Source: Candidatus Gastranaerophilales bacterium (GTDB lineage: Bacteria > Cyanobacteriota > Vampirovibrionia > Gastranaerophilales > Gastranaerophilaceae). Taken from it: a stretch of 64,000 bases of DNA. Below are positions 27,193-36,839 of this stretch, piece after piece. The notes under the pieces were generated by a model, which did no database searches, had not been told where the DNA came from, and was given only the letters and a program-made list of their open reading frames with translations. The stretch covers positions 1 through 64,000 of the forward strand of contig CANQOQ010000006.1 of the NCBI GenBank assembly GCA_947625495.1, read 5' to 3'. Position 1 is the first letter of the stretch. Every line of letters starts with the position of its first letter. Position numbers and translations under genes: made by a program.

Positions 27193-27265
27193 ATTTAATC
27201 TAGTGTCGCAACTTTACGCTCGGTCTTGTCGCTCCTTCGGCTTATCGTAAAAATTTACTCGGACA
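27193..27265 (-). repeat. Short member of the leader repeat family, copy C
   Basis: Read on the minus strand it begins TGTCCGAGTAAATTTTTACG, continues with ATAAGCCGAAGG and ends GCGACACTAGATTAAAT, the same two ends as copies A and B but without the 96-base core. It can form a hairpin (TTTACG ... CGTAAA). It starts at the base after the stop codon of the gene at 27266 and lies upstream of the anti-sigma gene. Confidence 0.7.
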
Positions 27266-27766
27266 TTATTCTAAATTTAATGAATTACCTGAAAGTTCAA
27301 GGCTGTTATATAATTCTTGGAATTTTCCGATAAAAGTTTTATAAGAAACAGAGGGAATTGATGAGCGCAAATCCATTAAATATGTCATAGTTTTTGTATC
27401 TAATTCATATAAAGCTAAATCAGCCTGTCTGTATAACTTATTAATTTGCAGTTTTTTTTCGGTATCGGAAAAATCAGCCGAATTTTTTACGATTTCTATC
27501 TGATCCAATATATTAGATAGATTATCTGCGGTTACAACTATTGTATTAACATAAAATTGTGATACCATCTTGTAATTATCCAGTCTTAAACCTACAACTT
27601 CACTTTTATTAATCATAGAAAGGAAGTCGAACTCGGCAAGTGCTCCAAGTTGTTCTATCTTATAATTTATTTCTTCTTCGGATGTTATAGCCGCATATAC
27701 TGATTGAATACCGCTAAATAATACTAATATTATTAATCCAATAACGGATAGTATTTTCTTTTTCAA
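27266..27766 (-). CDS. Secreted helical protein of unknown function
   Basis: 166 residues from TTG 27766 with GGAGAG before it. A signal peptide ends near VYAAI (residue about 26). The mature part is predicted as several amphipathic helices, without cysteines or recognised motifs. It follows the Spy-like gene at 27782 by 15 bases, so both are in the rsfS operon, just before copy C of the repeat and the ECF module. Confidence 0.7.
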   Translation of the reverse strand: MKKKILSVIGLIILVLFSGIQSVYAAITSEEEINYKIEQLGALAEFDFLSMINKSEVVGLRLDNYKMVSQFYVNTIVVTADNLSNILDQIEIVKNSADFSDTEKKLQINKLYRQADLALYELDTKTMTYLMDLRSSIPSVSYKTFIGKFQELYNSLELSGNSLNLE

Positions 27767-27781
27767 TTTTCTCTCCTTTTA

Positions 27782-28195
27782 TTATTTTTGTAAGAAATTA
27801 TTAAAAGCATCTTCTGTTTTAGCTTTTTGAGCTTTGTATTGTTTATATTGCTCTTCAGTTAAAACTGCTTTATATAATAAATTTGTTTCATCCTCTAATT
27901 TTTTTTGTTCTTCTTTAAGCGTGTCAATATTTTTTTGGTAAGATTCGGTTAATTTAGCAATATCTTCGGGTGATTTACCTAAGCCTGCGGAATTTTTGAG
28001 ATTATGAATCAAGGAGTTATATTCAATTATTTTTTGCTCTAAATTATTATTTTCGGTTTTATATTTAAAATGGATTCTGGAAAGTTGTTGTCTTTGATTA
28101 GCGGTAATACCGTCTATTCCGCTAAAATCATCAGCACTGATAACTGCTGTATTCATTAATAATAAGGCGGTTAATACTATTAAGCTCTTTTTCAT
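27782..28195 (-). CDS. Small secreted Spy/CpxP-like protein
   Basis: 137 residues. Signal peptide to about residue 21 (AVISADDF). The mature chain is helical: GITANQRQQLSRIHFKYK, a central coiled coil, and A-V-L-T-E-E-Q-Y-K-Q-Y near the C terminus, which is the LTxxQ motif of the family. It may be functionally linked with the Spy-like protein at 25641. Shine-Dalgarno AAGGAG; 12 bases after rsfS. Confidence 0.72.
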   Translation of the reverse strand: MKKSLIVLTALLLMNTAVISADDFSGIDGITANQRQQLSRIHFKYKTENNNLEQKIIEYNSLIHNLKNSAGLGKSPEDIAKLTESYQKNIDTLKEEQKKLEDETNLLYKAVLTEEQYKQYKAQKAKTEDAFNNFLQK

Positions 28196-28207
28196 AATAA
28201 CTCCTTC

Positions 28208-28600
28208 TTATTTATAGTCAGAATATTCTTCTGATTTTTTCATCCATTCATCTTCACCGACACAAAAGGCATGGTTCCAAAACCGTTCGATAGCATAAGT
28301 TTCTCTTTCATCTCTATGAAGGATATGAACAATAACATCTCCATAGTCTAAAAGATTCCATCTGTTTTTGGCATCATTTTCTTCGCCGATAGGAATTCTG
28401 TCAAAAAAATCTTTAACTTTTTCTCTTACATAACCTGTTAAAGCTTTAACATGAGTACTTGTATCAGAGGAACAAATAACAAAGTAATCAGCCAAAACAG
28501 AAATGTTAGAAATGTTAAGAATTTTAATATCCTTAGCTTGCCTGTCATCTAAAATACGTGCTATAACACTTGCGAATTTATCGGATGTAATTTCTTTCAA
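28208..28600 (-). CDS. rsfS: Ribosomal silencing factor RsfS
   Basis: 130 residues, normal size. Motifs of the family are clear: D-Y-F-V-I-C-S-S-D-T-S-T-H-V-K-A near 35-50, W-N-L-L-D-Y-G-D-V-I-V-H near 80-91 and the end R-E-x-Y-x-I-E-R-F-W. It binds ribosomal protein L14 and prevents subunit joining in starvation. The start is TTG 28600 with GGAGA upstream; the ATG just before it is in another frame and stops at once. Confidence 0.93.
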   Translation of the reverse strand: MKEITSDKFASVIARILDDRQAKDIKILNISNISVLADYFVICSSDTSTHVKALTGYVREKVKDFFDRIPIGEENDAKNRWNLLDYGDVIVHILHRDERETYAIERFWNHAFCVGEDEWMKKSEEYSDYK

Positions 28601-28644
28601 AATAATATCTCCATAAACTAAAAGAATTATAGCATAAATTAAAG

Positions 28645-29628
28645 TTATATATAATTTTTAAGATTTTTTGTAATATTATTATTTCTGCATAATTTTTTGA
28701 GTTTACTCATGGCTCTGTTTTCAATTTGCCTGATTCTTTCTCTAGAGACACCGTAATAAGTGCCGATTTCTTCAAGAGTTTTCTTTTCACCGTTATCATC
28801 AAGTCCATAGCGCATAATTAGGACATTGCGTTCTTTTTCGCTCAAGTGATTAAGCATTTTTTTAATGTCGCAAAATAAATTATCCTGAGTTACTTTAGTA
28901 TCAGGGGATAGTGTAGATTCATCCACAATAAAGTCAGATAATTTAGTATTTTCATCTTTTTGATTAGCAGGAGATTCAATACTAATAGTACCTTGAGCAG
29001 ATTCAATTAAAGAAGATAATTTTTGAACCGGCATGCCGATTTTATATGCAATTTCCTCTTTAGTGGGGGCGGCACCGTTTTCTATGGTTAAATCAAGAGA
29101 AATTTTCTTAATTTTACTTAAAGTTTCAATCATGTGAACGGGAAGCCTTATTAGACGTGATTTGTCTGCAATTGCTCTTGTAATTGCCTGCTGAATCCAC
29201 CATGTGGCATAAGTAGAAAATTTATAACCTTTTGAATAGTCGAATTTTTCTGCGGCTCTCATAAGCCCCATATTGCCTTCCTGAATAAGGTCAAGAAAAG
29301 AAAGACCTCTTCCTATATATTTTTTTGCAATGCTAACAACGAGCCTTAAATTGGCGTTAACCAGTATTTTTTTTGCTTTTTCCGAATTTTCTTCCTTAAT
29401 TTTTTTTGCTATTTCAAGTTCTTCTTCATTACTCAAAAGTTTAATTTTGCCTATTTGCTGCAGATAAATTTTAACTGAATCATCAGCAATGGCACTGTTT
29501 TGAGTTTCAGGCAGTTTTGGCTCTTCAACATTCTTAAAAATATCATCATCATCAAGCTGCAAAACCAAATCACCCTGATTTTGGTCATTATCATTGCTTA
29601 ACTGAAAATCATCCACGCTATCGGACAT
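28645..29628 (-). CDS. sigA: Primary-type RNA polymerase sigma factor (SigA/RpoD)
   Basis: 327 residues from ATG 29628 (TTGGAGG just upstream). Region 1.2 ([18 protein letters not shown]), region 2 ([33 protein letters not shown], then [19 protein letters not shown]), region 3 and region 4 ([14 protein letters not shown] ... [23 protein letters not shown]). Region 1.1 is short and acidic. Length and motifs fit a group 1 or group 2 sigma factor; group 1 is my choice, but no other candidate is available for comparison. It follows rlmB closely. Confidence 0.88.
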   Translation of the reverse strand: MSDSVDDFQLSNDNDQNQGDLVLQLDDDDIFKNVEEPKLPETQNSAIADDSVKIYLQQIGKIKLLSNEEELEIAKKIKEENSEKAKKILVNANLRLVVSIAKKYIGRGLSFLDLIQEGNMGLMRAAEKFDYSKGYKFSTYATWWIQQAITRAIADKSRLIRLPVHMIETLSKIKKISLDLTIENGAAPTKEEIAYKIGMPVQKLSSLIESAQGTISIESPANQKDENTKLSDFIVDESTLSPDTKVTQDNLFCDIKKMLNHLSEKERNVLIMRYGLDDNGEKKTLEEIGTYYGVSRERIRQIENRAMSKLKKLCRNNNITKNLKNYI

Positions 29629-29650
29629 TTTTGCCTCCAATAATAAACTA

Positions 29651-30403
29651 TTATACACTAATCCCCGATTTTTGCACCGATTGCTTGACAGATTCATAAA
29701 TAATAATACTTGCTGCATTTGCCACATTTAATGAGTCAAAATCAGAAAGCATAGGTATTTTTACTCTAAAGTCAGATTGTTTCAGTATAGTGCCGGAAAT
29801 TCCTTCCTTTTCGGAGCCCATGACTATTGCAAAATTCATATTGCAATAATCAATTTCATAGTAATTATCCTTAGCATTTATATCTGTTGCAATTATCCAG
29901 AAGTCGTTATTTTTAAGCTTATCAATTACAGCCGGAAGACTATTAACCATTATTATATCAATATGGTTAACGGCGCCTGCCGAAGATTTCTCTACTGTAG
30001 CATTAACATTTGCATTCCTTCTTGAAGGGAAAATAACGGCATTAAAACCTGCACATACTGCTGTTCTTATTATTGAACCAAAATTATGCGGGTCTTCTAT
30101 TCCGTCCAATATTACTACTTTCTTATTTCCTTTTATATCTTTTTTTATAAAATCATCAATATCTGTATATTTTATCGGGGCAACATACGCTATAACCCCT
30201 TGATGTGAATATTCCTTAAATTGTGTGAATTTCTCCTTCGGTAAAAACTGAAATACAATCCCTTTTTGTTTTGCTAAATCTATAATTTGGGAGATTTTAC
30301 CGTCATCCTTAATCCCTTTCATTAATATTATTTTATTAACTTCCCGCGCTCCTTTTACAAGCAGTTCAATTACATTATTTCGTCCAAAAATATAATTTTC
30401 CAT
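29651..30403 (-). CDS. rlmB: TrmH/RlmB-family 23S rRNA (guanosine-2'-O) methyltransferase
   Basis: 250 residues. An N-terminal L30e-like substrate domain (about 1-75, including [11 protein letters not shown]) is followed by a SPOUT domain with [23 protein letters not shown] and [17 protein letters not shown]. It methylates a ribose in rRNA. It is first in the run rlmB-sigA-rsfS. Confidence 0.92.
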   Translation of the reverse strand: MENYIFGRNNVIELLVKGAREVNKIILMKGIKDDGKISQIIDLAKQKGIVFQFLPKEKFTQFKEYSHQGVIAYVAPIKYTDIDDFIKKDIKGNKKVVILDGIEDPHNFGSIIRTAVCAGFNAVIFPSRRNANVNATVEKSSAGAVNHIDIIMVNSLPAVIDKLKNNDFWIIATDINAKDNYYEIDYCNMNFAIVMGSEKEGISGTILKQSDFRVKIPMLSDFDSLNVANAASIIIYESVKQSVQKSGISV

Positions 30404-30522
30404 AAATTTCTCATATATTTAAATTATGACATTTTTTACTATATAAGGCATTATTAATAATAACTATTGTATTATACATTAAATGGTATAGTTGTTACAA
30501 AAAATTTAATACGTTAAGTTTC

Positions 30523-30551
30523 TTGTCAAAAATGCCAATAACAATTATTAT
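30523..30551 (+). promoter_or_regulatory. Promoter of the pilMN-pilO operon
   Basis: TTGTCA (30523-30528) and TATTAT (30546-30551) are separated by 17 bases; the leader is about 35 nt. Confidence 0.6.
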
Positions 30552-30590
30552 TATTATAATGAAGTTTTAAGGTACAAAAATAGGTTGATT

Positions 30591-32282
30591 ATGAGTGAAT
30601 TGTTAGAAAAAATAGGATTTAAGAAAAAGATACATGTTGGTATTTCTTTATCTGTTAATAATTTTATAGAGCTTGTTTGTGTTGATAAGAACTCTAAGAA
30701 TGTTACAAGATACGCATCAGGCAATATAAAATATAATAATGCGATAAGAGAAATTATAGATTTTGACGAATTCCAAGAGGTGGTCGAAAGCTTATTTGAA
30801 GAAGCAGGACTTGACCCAAAGGAATGTAGTGTTACATTAAATCTGCCAAATGTACATTTCGGAATTTCCACACTTGAAACAGCTGCGGATACTCCTTATA
30901 TAATCGAAAATCTTCAAAGTGAATTGGAAGATTTATATATCTTTAAAAGAAATGAACCTGTAATATCATATTCATTTATTAATTCTGCTGATAAAGACCA
31001 TCCTAAAATTATCTATAGTGCCATCCAAACAAATGTTATCGGAAGAATAATTGAAATATTTGATAATATGCAGGCAGATCTTGTAAGAATAGATAATTCT
31101 ATTTCTTCTCTTTTAAAATCACTGCAATATTGCGACAGATTCAGCAGGTATTTTGAAAAAAGTCAAAATACAGCGGTGTTGTTAATTACTCCAAACAGCT
31201 ATCATATGTTTTATATGAACGCTAATAATGTTGTTGATTATGTAGAAGAACCTATAGCAATAAAATCTTTCTCAATAGATGAATTATATACAAATATTTC
31301 AAAAACAGCTATAGAAATGTTGGAAAAACATTCACCCTCTTCTTTATTAATAATAAGTGAAACGGATGAAGTAAAATCAGAATTGATGTCATCAAGAATT
31401 AATTTTAGCGGTGATGTTGATTGTGTAAATAAAAGTGTAAATAACAGCGAGAAATTTATAGAAGTTTTAAGTTCAGGCAGTGAAATAGACGAAAATATGA
31501 TTTCATATTTAACAATAGAAGCGGTAGGGGCTGCTGTTGCCGATTATGCCGAATATCCTTTGAATATTAATTTTATGCCTTTAGAAAGAATTAATCCTAA
31601 TTTAGTTGAAGTTTTCGGATATGAGGTAGATTTTTACAGATTTTTATTGATTTTAGCAGGTGTAGCTGTTCTTGGAGCTGTGGTTTTCGGACTTATTTTA
31701 AAATCATTCTTCCAAAGCCGGATTGACAGTGTTAATGATTCAAACAGAACAAAACAAGAAGAAATCCAAGTATTTCAAAGAAAAACAACTGCAAATCTCG
31801 AAGGCGGAAAGAAAAATATTTTCCCGACTTTAAAGAAAATTGTAGATAATAATACTGCGGTTATAACAGCATATAACTTGTTGTCAACGGATATCCCCGA
31901 GAATGTGTACATAAAGAAATTTGTTACAAATTCAGAAGGCGGTATAGGAATACTTGGAGAAGCAAAGACAAGTGATTTGGCTGAAACCTTTGCAAGCAGA
32001 CTCGGAGCTAAAAATCAAGATTTAACACTGTCCAAAATTTCAATAAATTCAGCTAATGATTTGCTTCCGAGCAAAATGGCCGAAGGTTTTACATTTGAAA
32101 TTAAGACGAAAAGTGTAGATGTTGCTTTAAATGAAGAAGAAGATTTAATCAGAGCAAATATAGAAAATACAATTACAGGTATAAATACGCCTGTTTACAA
32201 CAGCGGATATCCTTCCGGCGGTGTAAACGGACAAGGTATTGAGGCTCCTAAATCGGTAACTCCGCCTCCGCCTATTATTTAA
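30591..32282 (+). CDS. Type IV pilus assembly protein, PilM-PilN fusion
   Basis: 563 residues. Residues 1-340 have the layout of PilM (actin-like ATPase fold; starts with a signature like KKIHVGISLSVNNFIELV and later TIEAVGAAVADYAEYPLNINFMPLERIN). The last phrase is the PilN start motif (N-I-N-F-M-P), followed by a membrane helix (about 350-370), a coiled coil and a ferredoxin-like periplasmic domain ending with a Pro-rich tail. In most bacteria PilM and PilN are separate and PilM binds the N-terminal tail of PilN; here the two are one chain. ATG 30591 is preferred to TTG 30585. Confidence 0.82.
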   Translation: MSELLEKIGFKKKIHVGISLSVNNFIELVCVDKNSKNVTRYASGNIKYNNAIREIIDFDEFQEVVESLFEEAGLDPKECSVTLNLPNVHFGISTLETAADTPYIIENLQSELEDLYIFKRNEPVISYSFINSADKDHPKIIYSAIQTNVIGRIIEIFDNMQADLVRIDNSISSLLKSLQYCDRFSRYFEKSQNTAVLLITPNSYHMFYMNANNVVDYVEEPIAIKSFSIDELYTNISKTAIEMLEKHSPSSLLIISETDEVKSELMSSRINFSGDVDCVNKSVNNSEKFIEVLSSGSEIDENMISYLTIEAVGAAVADYAEYPLNINFMPLERINPNLVEVFGYEVDFYRFLLILAGVAVLGAVVFGLILKSFFQSRIDSVNDSNRTKQEEIQVFQRKTTANLEGGKKNIFPTLKKIVDNNTAVITAYNLLSTDIPENVYIKKFVTNSEGGIGILGEAKTSDLAETFASRLGAKNQDLTLSKISINSANDLLPSKMAEGFTFEIKTKSVDVALNEEEDLIRANIENTITGINTPVYNSGYPSGGVNGQGIEAPKSVTPPPPII

Positions 32283-32311
32283 CTTTTGTATTAAGACAAG
32301 TTGAGGAAATT

Positions 32312-32896
32312 ATGAATAAAAAAAATAAACAATTGATTCCGTTATGTTTTGTAATTGCAGTAGTATTGTTCTTTGGGCTTATTTATACTACGGTCAGTTC
32401 TACATTTGAAGAATATAAAAATACGGGAACTTCGGGTAATGTTGTTGATGCCCAGCTTAATAAGGCAAAATCTGAATTTAATGATTCGGTTAAGCAGAAA
32501 AAAGAAAATGAAACTCAAATGCAGTCTATCAAACAGGTATTTGAAACAAAAGAAAATTCAGATGGTGAAAACCTTGGCGCTTTTGGTACCATGTTTGAGG
32601 ATATTATAAAACTTATTCAATCTAACAGTTTATTAATCCGCTCAATCGAATATGATATGAGACCTGCTGAAGATCAAATTTATTTGAATTATCTTGATAT
32701 TTATAATGTCTGTGAATTGAAGTTCTTTCTTGTAGGTACATATACACAATTAAAATCTTTATTGAAAGAATTAACAACAACGTTTCCGTATCTTGTTTCT
32801 ATATCAAGGATGAATGTTACGGCATTCACGGGTAATACTGATTATATTTTGATAAATTTATCAATTACATTATATTCTAAGAAACCCAGAAAATAA
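32312..32896 (+). CDS. pilO: PilO-like type IV pilus alignment protein
   Basis: 194 residues. One N-terminal helix (about 9-28), a coiled coil (about 45-80) and a periplasmic ferredoxin-like domain with E-L-K-F-F-L-V-G-T-Y-T-Q-L-K-S-L-L-K-E-L, as in PilO. It follows the PilM-PilN fusion by 29 bases. Together they form the inner-membrane platform of the pilus machine. Assignment rests on position and topology more than on sequence motif. Confidence 0.75.
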   Translation: MNKKNKQLIPLCFVIAVVLFFGLIYTTVSSTFEEYKNTGTSGNVVDAQLNKAKSEFNDSVKQKKENETQMQSIKQVFETKENSDGENLGAFGTMFEDIIKLIQSNSLLIRSIEYDMRPAEDQIYLNYLDIYNVCELKFFLVGTYTQLKSLLKELTTTFPYLVSISRMNVTAFTGNTDYILINLSITLYSKKPRK

Positions 32897-32898
32897 GA

Positions 32899-33318
32899 TT
32901 ATTTAATTTGAAAAGAACATTTACTGCATTGCGCTTTAGGGTGCAATGCAATATTATTTTCAAGGTCAATAAGCCGAACTATTTTAGTATTCAATTTAGA
33001 TGAGCACATAGGACATCTAAGATTTTCTGTTTCTCCTGATAATATTGCTTTTTTAACATCATTGATATATTTTTCACTGACTATATCGTAAGAATCGAGC
33101 ATAATACGTTCATACTGTTTTATATCAACAGGATTAAGCTTTAAAGCTTTAGCAAGTTTTTGTCTTATTGTTGCGGGCAGGAATAAGTCTTTACCTGCTT
33201 CAATATCTTCAATAGTTTCAATAGGAATGGCAGATTTCTTTGATAATCCGATAACAGAAAGACCCGCTTTTTCACGAGTCTCTCTTATAAATTCCGACAG
33301 TGATTTTTCGTATGCCAT
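32899..33318 (-). CDS. XRE-type DNA-binding protein with C-terminal zinc ribbon
   Basis: 139 residues from ATG 33318. Residues about 5-65 form a helix-turn-helix of the XRE/Cro type (SEFIRETREKAGLSVIGLSKK, IPIETIEDIEAGKD). The C-terminal 45 residues carry C-P-M-C and C-S-K-C pairs, so a zinc ribbon is likely. Its start lies five bases after the secF stop, so it is probably co-transcribed with secDF. Targets unknown. Confidence 0.8.
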   Translation of the reverse strand: MAYEKSLSEFIRETREKAGLSVIGLSKKSAIPIETIEDIEAGKDLFLPATIRQKLAKALKLNPVDIKQYERIMLDSYDIVSEKYINDVKKAILSGETENLRCPMCSSKLNTKIVRLIDLENNIALHPKAQCSKCSFQIK

Positions 33319-33322
33319 TTTA

Positions 33323-34303
33323 TTATGCCTTTGCCTTTTTTGCTTGTGCCCTGTCATTCCACAAAGCTATTAAAGTATTTGCAAAGAATATACTTGAATA
33401 AGTACCTATAATAACACCTAAAATCATAACAAGTACGAAGTCTTTAGTAGTAACTCCGCCGAAGAAATATAGAGCACCTAAAGTTAATAATGTTGTTAAC
33501 GATGTATTTATACTTCTTGCCAGTGTTTGATTAACGGAGGCATTAACAATCTCATCATAGGTAGCTTTTTTAGAATAGAATTTTAAATTTTCTCTTACTC
33601 TGTCAAAAACAACGATTGTGTTATTTACGCTGTAACCAAGAACTGTAAGTATTGCGGTTATGAATAAACTGTCTATAGTAGTTCCGTAGAATAGTCCGAA
33701 TAGTGAAAATACGCCTACAACAAATAAAACATCATGAAATAATGCTAAACATGCAACTACCGCAAATTCAAAATGGAATCTTAATGTCAGGTATATAACA
33801 ATTGCAAGAAGTGCTAAGCTTATTGCTATAAGTGAATTAACAAATAATTGTTTACCAAGCAAAGGCCCGACTGAATTTACCTGAACAAGCTGAGCATCAG
33901 GATAGTCACTTGAAATAACTTTTGTTACTTCATCAATTGTTTCATTTTGTCCGTCTTTTGAAAATTTTGTTTTTATAGAAATTATGTTTTTTATTGAATC
34001 ATTTTCGGAGGTCGCAGGTTTTAAAATTTGAATGACAGGATTTTCAATATTATTATTTGATAAATCAATTCTTATTTTACCTATTTCATTAGTAGATATA
34101 TCCTTATTAACGGAGTATTGAAGTATTGTACCACCTGTAAAATCAATACCTACGAGTAGTGGTGTATGAGTAGGATATGTTTTTACCGACCAGAGCATAG
34201 CAATGACCCCTGGCAAAAGTAATATAAATGAAATAGCGAGCCAAAGCCACCTGTATTTAATAACATCTATAATTTTTTTTGTGTCTAAAACACTGTATGA
34301 CAT
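33323..34303 (-). CDS. secF: Protein translocase subunit SecF
   Basis: 326 residues with six predicted membrane helices. First periplasmic domain contains G-I-D-F-T-G-G-T-I-L; the signature L-G-Y-S-V-N-N-T-I-V-V-F-D-R-V-R-E-N is in the fourth helix region. With SecD it uses the proton gradient to pull exported proteins through SecYEG. It follows secD by 18 bases. Confidence 0.95.
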   Translation of the reverse strand: MSYSVLDTKKIIDVIKYRWLWLAISFILLLPGVIAMLWSVKTYPTHTPLLVGIDFTGGTILQYSVNKDISTNEIGKIRIDLSNNNIENPVIQILKPATSENDSIKNIISIKTKFSKDGQNETIDEVTKVISSDYPDAQLVQVNSVGPLLGKQLFVNSLIAISLALLAIVIYLTLRFHFEFAVVACLALFHDVLFVVGVFSLFGLFYGTTIDSLFITAILTVLGYSVNNTIVVFDRVRENLKFYSKKATYDEIVNASVNQTLARSINTSLTTLLTLGALYFFGGVTTKDFVLVMILGVIIGTYSSIFFANTLIALWNDRAQAKKAKA

Positions 34304-34321
34304 TTCATAATCTCCTTAAAA

Positions 34322-35620
34322 TTAGTCCAATACTCCAAATTTAGCTTTTTCGCGCTCGGTTTCCGCTGCTTCATAAGCTTGATTAATATCTGATTCTTTT
34401 AATCCAAACATAGCGGGATACTTTAATTGTCCCGTACCGAATATTAAGTGCATTAGATTTTTAGTAACAGTAATTGCGGAAAACATACTCAACATTACAC
34501 CTATTGCAAGAGTAAGAGCAAATCCTTTTACAATGTTTGAACCCAAGAAATAAAGAATAACACAAATAATAATTGTAGACATATTAGAGTCAAAAATACT
34601 TGTAAATGCTCTGTCAAATCCTGAGTTAATAGCAGTAAAAAGAGTTCTTCCCGATTTTAATTCTTCTTTTGTTCTTTCAAAAATGAGGATGTTAGCGTCA
34701 ACCGCCATACCAATACTTAATATGAATCCTGCGATACCTGCAAGAGTTAATGTAACGGGTACTGCTTTAAATATTGCAAATACAAGCAAAGAATAAATAA
34801 TAAGTGCTATATTAGCAATTAATCCTGGAACTCTGTACCAAATGAGCATAAATAACATAACGGCAGCTATACCAATAAAGCCTGCAATTTTACTTTTATG
34901 TAAGCTGTCAGCTCCTAAAGTCGGGCCTACCGTATTTTCTTCAATTATTTCGGCAGGTACGGGAAGTGCTCCGGCGTTTAAGAAATCAACGACTTTCTTT
35001 GCCTCATCATGAGTAAATTCGCCTGTTATTTGAGCATTACCGCCTGTAATTTCAGCTTGAACAACGGGTTGAGAAATGTTCTCACCGTTAAAATATATCG
35101 CAATCGGATAATGGAGAAATTCTCTTGTTAATTTAGCGAATTTTTCCGCACCGTTAAGATTAAATTGTAATGAAATAAGCCATTTGCCTGCTGCATCTGT
35201 TCCTACTTCAGCTTTTTTAAGGTCTTCACCTGATAGTCCTGATGATTCAAATCCGACTACATTACCGTTTTCTATTATCGGTTTTTTAAAATCAAGTTCT
35301 GCTGTTTCACCTATGATTTCTCTTGCATACTTTGGATCTGCAACGTTAGGTATTTCAACGAGCAACCTGCGTTCTCCCATTCTTTGAACCATTGTTTCAG
35401 ATACGCCTAATGCATTAACTCTGTTTTCAATAGCTGCTTTAAGACCGTCCATTGTATCATTATCGATAGTCGGTATATTGGCTGTTGTTTGTGCTTCAAG
35501 AACTATTCTTGAACCTCCGACTAAATCAAGCCCCAACGGAATCGGCTTTACTTTTATAATTACAATGGAAATAATAGCAAGAATTACTATTGCCCAGAAC
35601 ATAATTATTTTATTTTTCAT
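34322..35620 (-). CDS. secD: Protein translocase subunit SecD
   Basis: 432 residues. N-terminal helix, then G-L-D-L-V-G-G-S-R-I-V-L-E, a periplasmic P1 domain shorter than in E. coli, and five membrane helices with S-I-G-M-A-V-D-A-N-I-L-I-F-E-R. Divergent from recA across a 153-base gap. Confidence 0.95.
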   Translation of the reverse strand: MKNKIIMFWAIVILAIISIVIIKVKPIPLGLDLVGGSRIVLEAQTTANIPTIDNDTMDGLKAAIENRVNALGVSETMVQRMGERRLLVEIPNVADPKYAREIIGETAELDFKKPIIENGNVVGFESSGLSGEDLKKAEVGTDAAGKWLISLQFNLNGAEKFAKLTREFLHYPIAIYFNGENISQPVVQAEITGGNAQITGEFTHDEAKKVVDFLNAGALPVPAEIIEENTVGPTLGADSLHKSKIAGFIGIAAVMLFMLIWYRVPGLIANIALIIYSLLVFAIFKAVPVTLTLAGIAGFILSIGMAVDANILIFERTKEELKSGRTLFTAINSGFDRAFTSIFDSNMSTIIICVILYFLGSNIVKGFALTLAIGVMLSMFSAITVTKNLMHLIFGTGQLKYPAMFGLKESDINQAYEAAETEREKAKFGVLD

Positions 35621-35773
35621 AAATATCCCCTATAAATAATAAAATACTGATTTAATTTTAACAAAAAAAAAACGGGCATACATAAAATAATAAATTATGT
35701 TGCAAAAAGTAAATTAATACTTTTATTTATAAGGGAATGTTATAATGTTTACTGTAGAAAAAAGGAACAGAAA

Positions 35774-36802
35774 ATGGTTGTAAAAGAAAAAGAACAAGAA
35801 ACGGTAAATATTTCCGAAGAAAGGAAAAAAGCACTTAAAGTTGCTATAGATAAAATTGAAAAAGATTTTGGAAAAGGTTCAATAATGCGTCTTGGCGACA
35901 AGCCTGCAGTAAATGTTGAAACTATATCAACAGGGGCTTTGTCATTGGATGTGGCATTGGGTATTGGCGGAGTTCCCAGAGGCAGAATTATTGAAGTTTA
36001 TGGACCTGAAGCAAGCGGAAAAACCACACTTGCTCAGCATATAGTTGCAGAATGTCAAAAAAAAGGCGGTATCGCAGCGTTCGTTGATGCGGAACACGCT
36101 CTTGATCCTGAATATGCCAGAAATCTTGGAGTTAATGTTGATGAACTTCTGATTTCTCAGCCTGATACAGGTGAACAAGCATTGGAAATAACAGAAGAAC
36201 TTGTTCGTTCGGCTGCTGTAGATATTGTTGTTGTTGACTCCGTTGCTGCTCTTGTTCCTAAAGATGAAATAGAAGGAGCAATGGAAGATAAACAAATGGG
36301 GCTTCAGGCTAGATTAATGTCTAAGGCTTTAAGAAAATTAACGGGTATTGTAAGTAAAACGAATACGACAGTTATATTTATTAACCAGTTAAGACAAAAA
36401 ATAGGCGTTATGTACGGAAATCCCGAAACTACAACAGGCGGTAATGCCCTTAAATACTATGCAAGCATAAGACTTGATATCAGAAAAACCGAAACTCTTA
36501 AAAAAGATGATAAAGAAATAGGTAACAGAGTTAAAGTCAAAGTTGTTAAAAATAAGGTAGCGCCTCCGTTTAGAATCGCCGAATTTGATATTATATACGG
36601 TAAAGGTATCAGTAAATCCGGTTGTATTATTGATATGGCAGTTAATCTTGATATTATAAAAAAAGCAGGTGCTTGGTTCAGCTATAATGATGAGAAATTA
36701 GGTCAAGGCCGTGATAAGGTTAAAGACTTATTCGCTGAAAATCCTAAACTTGAAGCAGAAATTGAACAAAAGGTTCGTGAAGCTCTTAAGGATAAAGAAT
36801 AA
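35774..36802 (+). CDS. recA: Recombinase RecA
   Basis: 342 residues, normal length. Walker [10 protein letters not shown] (about 74-82), Walker [10 protein letters not shown], the L2-loop region with [11 protein letters not shown] and the [11 protein letters not shown] segment are all present. RecA pairs homologous DNA and activates LexA cleavage. A -10 box (TATAAT) lies at 35741-35746 with a weak -35. I see no clear LexA box. Shine-Dalgarno AAGGAA. A terminator follows. Confidence 0.97.
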   Translation: MVVKEKEQETVNISEERKKALKVAIDKIEKDFGKGSIMRLGDKPAVNVETISTGALSLDVALGIGGVPRGRIIEVYGPEASGKTTLAQHIVAECQKKGGIAAFVDAEHALDPEYARNLGVNVDELLISQPDTGEQALEITEELVRSAAVDIVVVDSVAALVPKDEIEGAMEDKQMGLQARLMSKALRKLTGIVSKTNTTVIFINQLRQKIGVMYGNPETTTGGNALKYYASIRLDIRKTETLKKDDKEIGNRVKVKVVKNKVAPPFRIAEFDIIYGKGISKSGCIIDMAVNLDIIKKAGAWFSYNDEKLGQGRDKVKDLFAENPKLEAEIEQKVREALKDKE

Positions 36803-36807
36803 TTTTT

Positions 36808-36839
36808 AAAGAAACTGCCATAAAGGCAGTTTCTTTTTT
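36808..36839 (+). terminator. Terminator of recA
   Basis: Stem AAAGAAACTGCC / GGCAGTTTCTTT with a 4-base loop and a T-run; it also lies at the 3' end of the converging pilD gene. Confidence 0.9.

Noticed and set aside
35700-35773. LexA box before recA
   Set aside because: No convincing palindrome of the known LexA types is visible.
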